Source: Desulfovibrio ferrophilus (GTDB lineage: Bacteria > Desulfobacterota > Desulfovibrionia > Desulfovibrionales > Desulfovibrionaceae). Taken from it: a stretch of DNA of 64,000 nucleotides. The DNA is taken from NCBI RefSeq assembly GCF_003966735.1, contig NZ_AP017378.1, positions 124,001-188,000 of the forward strand, read 5' to 3'. This document shows, piece after piece, positions 61,710 to 64,000 of the stretch (position 1 is its first letter; every line of letters begins with the position of its first letter). Position numbers and translations under genes: made by a program. A model generated the notes under the pieces. That model saw nothing but the letters and a program-made list of their open reading frames with translations. It searched no databases and was not told the DNA's origin.

Positions 61710-63467
61710 CTAGAAGTCTTCGAGTTCCCGGCGGATGATGGCTTTGTCATAGGCCATAAGAACATCCTTTTGGCGGAGTGCACCCACGACATGTCCGGTT
61801 CCCGAGGACTCAACAACGGGGAGTTGCGAGATTCCGCGAGCACTCATGATGCGCATGGCTTTCTGGATGTCGTCGCTGGGGGTTACGGTAACGAGATCCC
61901 GCGTTCCCACATCCCGGGCGATGACGAGGTAATGCAGGCCATCTTCTCTGAGCAGTGGGCGGATGTCTCTGAACGAGATGATGCCTGTCAGTTGTCCTGT
62001 CTTACCGGTGACATGGAGGTAGGGCACATTGTCATTCTTGAAAGTGAGGATGATGTCGATGAGCGGCATTGATTCGGGCACTGTGGTGACTTCGCTCGTC
62101 ATGAAGCGTTTGACTTTAAGGGCTCGTAGGATGTTTTGCTCCATGCCCCCTGAGATGTCGATTCCTCGTCGTCTGAGCTTGAGGGTGTAGATGGAATCAC
62201 GCTTGAGGGCACTGGCCACAATCGTCGCCAGGATGCAGGTAATCATCATGGGCAGGATGATCTTGTAGTCCCCAGTCATTTCGAAAATGATCAGGATGGC
62301 CGTGATTGGCGCATGAGTGGTTCCTGCTACCACAGCTCCCATGCCGACAAGGGCGTAGGCCCCTGGAGGCGCGATGCCAGGGAAGAGCTGACCCGCCGCC
62401 CAGCCGAAGGCTCCACCTGTCATGGCCCCGATGAACAGCGATGGAGCAAAGATTCCGCCGGAACCGCCCGACCCCAGAGTCAGCGAGGTTGCTGCAATTT
62501 TTACGAAGATCAGGCTGAGGAGCATCAGCCCTGTCATCTGACTGTGCAGAGCCATGTTCATGGTTCCGTATCCCACGCCAAAGGCTTCAGGCCACTGCAG
62601 AACAATCAGTCCCAGCAGTAGACCGCCCAGAGCGGGCTTGAGCCATTCGGGCAGGGGCAGTTTTTCGAAGACGTCTTCGGCTTTATAGAGAACGATGATG
62701 AAGGCTACGGCCGCGAATGCGGCCAGCACTCCGAGCAGGGGATAAATGCCAAATTCCCACAAGGTGTGGATCTCATAGGTCGGGATGGAGAAGTTGGGCA
62801 GATCACCCCAGTAAGACCGTGAAATGGCCGTGGCCGTGACCGAGGCGATGACTACCGGAGAAAAGGACATCAGGCCGAAATCACCAATAATGATTTCCAG
62901 AGCGAAGAGTACTCCCGCAATGGGAGCGTTGAAGGTGGCAGCGATACCTGCGGCTGCGCCACAGCCGACCATGGTTCGTTGATGCATGACGGTGACGCCA
63001 GCCAGCTGCCCCACTGATGATCCGATGCTGGATCCAATTTGGACCATGGGCCCTTCCCGCCCTGACGAACCGCCTGAGCCGATGCAGATGGCCGAAGCCA
63101 GGATCTTGATCAGGGCCACGCGTTTACGGATGCGACCACCTTGCAGAGCCAGGGCGGCCATGACCTCGGGCACGCCGTGCCCTTTGGCCTCGCTTGCACC
63201 AAAATGCACCACCAACCCTACGAGTAAACCTCCTACTGCTGGCAGCAGCGCCAGCTTCCATGGGGAGACGCTGCCATGGAAGGTCAGAATGTCGTGGGAG
63301 TTTTGATAGAAAGCAAATTGAGTACCCTGCAGAATATGCTGGAACAGGATCGCCCCCCAGCCGGACAGGGCACCGATGAAGATGGCCAGCAGCAGGTTGT
63401 AGATATGCTGCTCCATACAGAATCGTGTGAAGCCGATAGCGATTTCGCGACAGGTGTTCCGTAGCAT
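61710..63467 (-). CDS. ClC-type chloride channel/transporter with C-terminal CBS pair
   Basis: A 585-residue membrane protein. The selectivity-filter motifs are intact: GSGGSSGREGPMVQIGS with the gating Glu, and GSGGSGGIFAPSLFIGA. Ten or more helices span residues about 20-440. Two CBS motifs (RFMTSEVTTVPESMPLIDII, then the second near LVTVTPSDDIQKAMRIM) form a cytosolic regulatory domain. The gating Glu suggests Cl-/H+ exchange rather than a pure channel, but this needs the second, proton Glu, which I did not verify. It ends 77 bases before the binding lipoprotein gene. Confidence 0.93.
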   Translation of the reverse strand: MLRNTCREIAIGFTRFCMEQHIYNLLLAIFIGALSGWGAILFQHILQGTQFAFYQNSHDILTFHGSVSPWKLALLPAVGGLLVGLVVHFGASEAKGHGVPEVMAALALQGGRIRKRVALIKILASAICIGSGGSSGREGPMVQIGSSIGSSVGQLAGVTVMHQRTMVGCGAAAGIAATFNAPIAGVLFALEIIIGDFGLMSFSPVVIASVTATAISRSYWGDLPNFSIPTYEIHTLWEFGIYPLLGVLAAFAAVAFIIVLYKAEDVFEKLPLPEWLKPALGGLLLGLIVLQWPEAFGVGYGTMNMALHSQMTGLMLLSLIFVKIAATSLTLGSGGSGGIFAPSLFIGAMTGGAFGWAAGQLFPGIAPPGAYALVGMGAVVAGTTHAPITAILIIFEMTGDYKIILPMMITCILATIVASALKRDSIYTLKLRRRGIDISGGMEQNILRALKVKRFMTSEVTTVPESMPLIDIILTFKNDNVPYLHVTGKTGQLTGIISFRDIRPLLREDGLHYLVIARDVGTRDLVTVTPSDDIQKAMRIMSARGISQLPVVESSGTGHVVGALRQKDVLMAYDKAIIRRELEDF

Positions 63468-63515
63468 ACGCGGGCGTTGATCCTCCGGCTGACGGTCGTC
63501 GGCATTTCCTGTTGG

Positions 63516-63872
63516 CTAGGTGTCTGACATGGCTTCCACCACGTGTGCATCAAAACCCTTGATCTGAAGTTGTCTGGCACGGGACCATGCCTGGTCCGGG
63601 TCGTTGAATTGGCCCACCACCAACTGGGCGGTGTTGGTACTGTCCCAGACCCAGATGTATTCGTGGAGTCGGAATCCGTTTTTCAGGGCCTGCTCGCGCA
63701 ACTGGTCGCGGGCGGCATCGCGTTGGTCCAGATTGTCATTGTCGAGCGATTCCCCCCGCAGCAAAACCCACCAGCGTTGTTTTGCTGGCTGCGGTGAACG
63801 TGCTGCACCTGCATTACGTACCAGGACGGCGAGATGGTTGATGGTGTTTTCTATTTCTCTTGCCAGAGGCAT
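63516..63872 (-). CDS. hypothetical protein, 118 aa
   Basis: Small soluble protein starting at the ATG preceded by AGGAGT. It contains RWWVLLRGESLDNDNLDQRD in the middle and ends LQLVVG-like strands plus QLQIKGFDAHVVEAM, which give an alpha/beta look resembling an SPOR-like fold, but I cannot assign it. It lies 48 bases upstream of the ClC gene on the same strand and is probably co-transcribed. Confidence 0.6.
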   Translation of the reverse strand: MPLAREIENTINHLAVLVRNAGAARSPQPAKQRWWVLLRGESLDNDNLDQRDAARDQLREQALKNGFRLHEYIWVWDSTNTAQLVVGQFNDPDQAWSRARQLQIKGFDAHVVEAMSDT

Positions 63873-63958
63873 TACAGGACTCCTGATGCTGGGGAGTGGA
63901 ATAGTCCTACACTCAATATGCTTGCCCCCGGCCGAAATGACAACAGAAAATAATAAAC

Positions 63959-63986
63959 GACACCAAAGCCACAAGGCTTTGGTGTT
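63959..63986 (-). terminator. terminator of a minus-strand gene beyond the window
   Basis: CACCAAAGCC, loop ACAA and GGCTTTGGTG. On the minus strand it is followed by TCGTTTATTATTTTC, a fair T-rich tail, so it probably ends a transcript coming from beyond position 64000. Confidence 0.65.
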
Positions 63987-64000
63987 CCTGTCGGGGGGAG

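Noticed and set aside
1-64000. CRISPR arrays, insertion sequences, prophage, tRNA or rRNA genes
   Set aside because: No regularly spaced repeats, transposase, integrase or phage genes, and no tRNA-like or rRNA-like sequences were seen.

Overview
The window looks like a chromosomal segment of a strictly anaerobic, flagellated deltaproteobacterium of the Desulfovibrionales type (Desulfovibrio or Pseudodesulfovibrio-like). This is inferred from gene content: many [4Fe-4S] and multiheme proteins, a Complex I locus without the NADH-input genes nuoEFG, a ferredoxin-linked 2-oxoacid oxidoreductase, a TauE/SafE permease beside a poly-ferredoxin, and many two-component and c-di-GMP proteins. I saw no phage, insertion sequence, CRISPR array, rRNA or tRNA gene.

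Layout. 1-1206: three small unknown genes and a 125-bp imperfect palindrome. 1232-7343: a respiratory locus, with a sigma-54 activator divergent from a Tat-exported four-cluster ferredoxin and a small haem-b-like membrane protein, then an Rrf2 regulator, an octaheme cytochrome c of the tetrathionate reductase (OTR) family and a cytochrome b. The octaheme gene is split by an in-frame TGA that is followed at the right distance by a perfect 7-bp hairpin with a GGC loop. I read it as a selenocysteine codon with a bacterial SECIS element, which is the main discovery of the window. 7556-13445: solute-binding protein, flagellar stator pair, GGDEF/EAL response regulator, DUF3108 protein. 13586-15667: an orphan molybdopterin oxidoreductase without an export signal.

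16363-28290 is one large nuo operon, A-B-C-D-H-I-J-K followed by an extra MrpD-like subunit, an 86-residue two-helix protein, a NuoL-like subunit, M and N. That makes four antiporter-like subunits. 28581-31124: cytosolic poly-ferredoxin, TauE/SafE permease and an unknown membrane protein. 31201-31351 may be a small structured RNA. 31454-46056: mixed housekeeping and signalling (degenerate HsdR-N protein, LysE exporter, Hpt, metallo-hydrolase, tandem TPR paralogues, degenerate REC-PAS-kinase, beta-hydroxyacid dehydrogenase, RfaE2, hybrid kinase, CheW).

46131-60451 reads as amino-acid and 2-oxoacid metabolism. A cysteine-rich ferredoxin and a MarR regulator stand opposite a large NAD-glutamate dehydrogenase. 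After a DUF748 protein come a one-polypeptide succinyl-CoA synthetase and the 2-oxoglutarate:ferredoxin oxidoreductase genes korDABC. Together these would turn glutamate into 2-oxoglutarate, succinyl-CoA and succinate, yielding NADH, reduced ferredoxin and ATP. Reduced ferredoxin could in turn feed the nuoEFG-less Complex I (inference). The window ends with a glutamate-type binding lipoprotein, a ClC chloride transporter and a small unknown protein.
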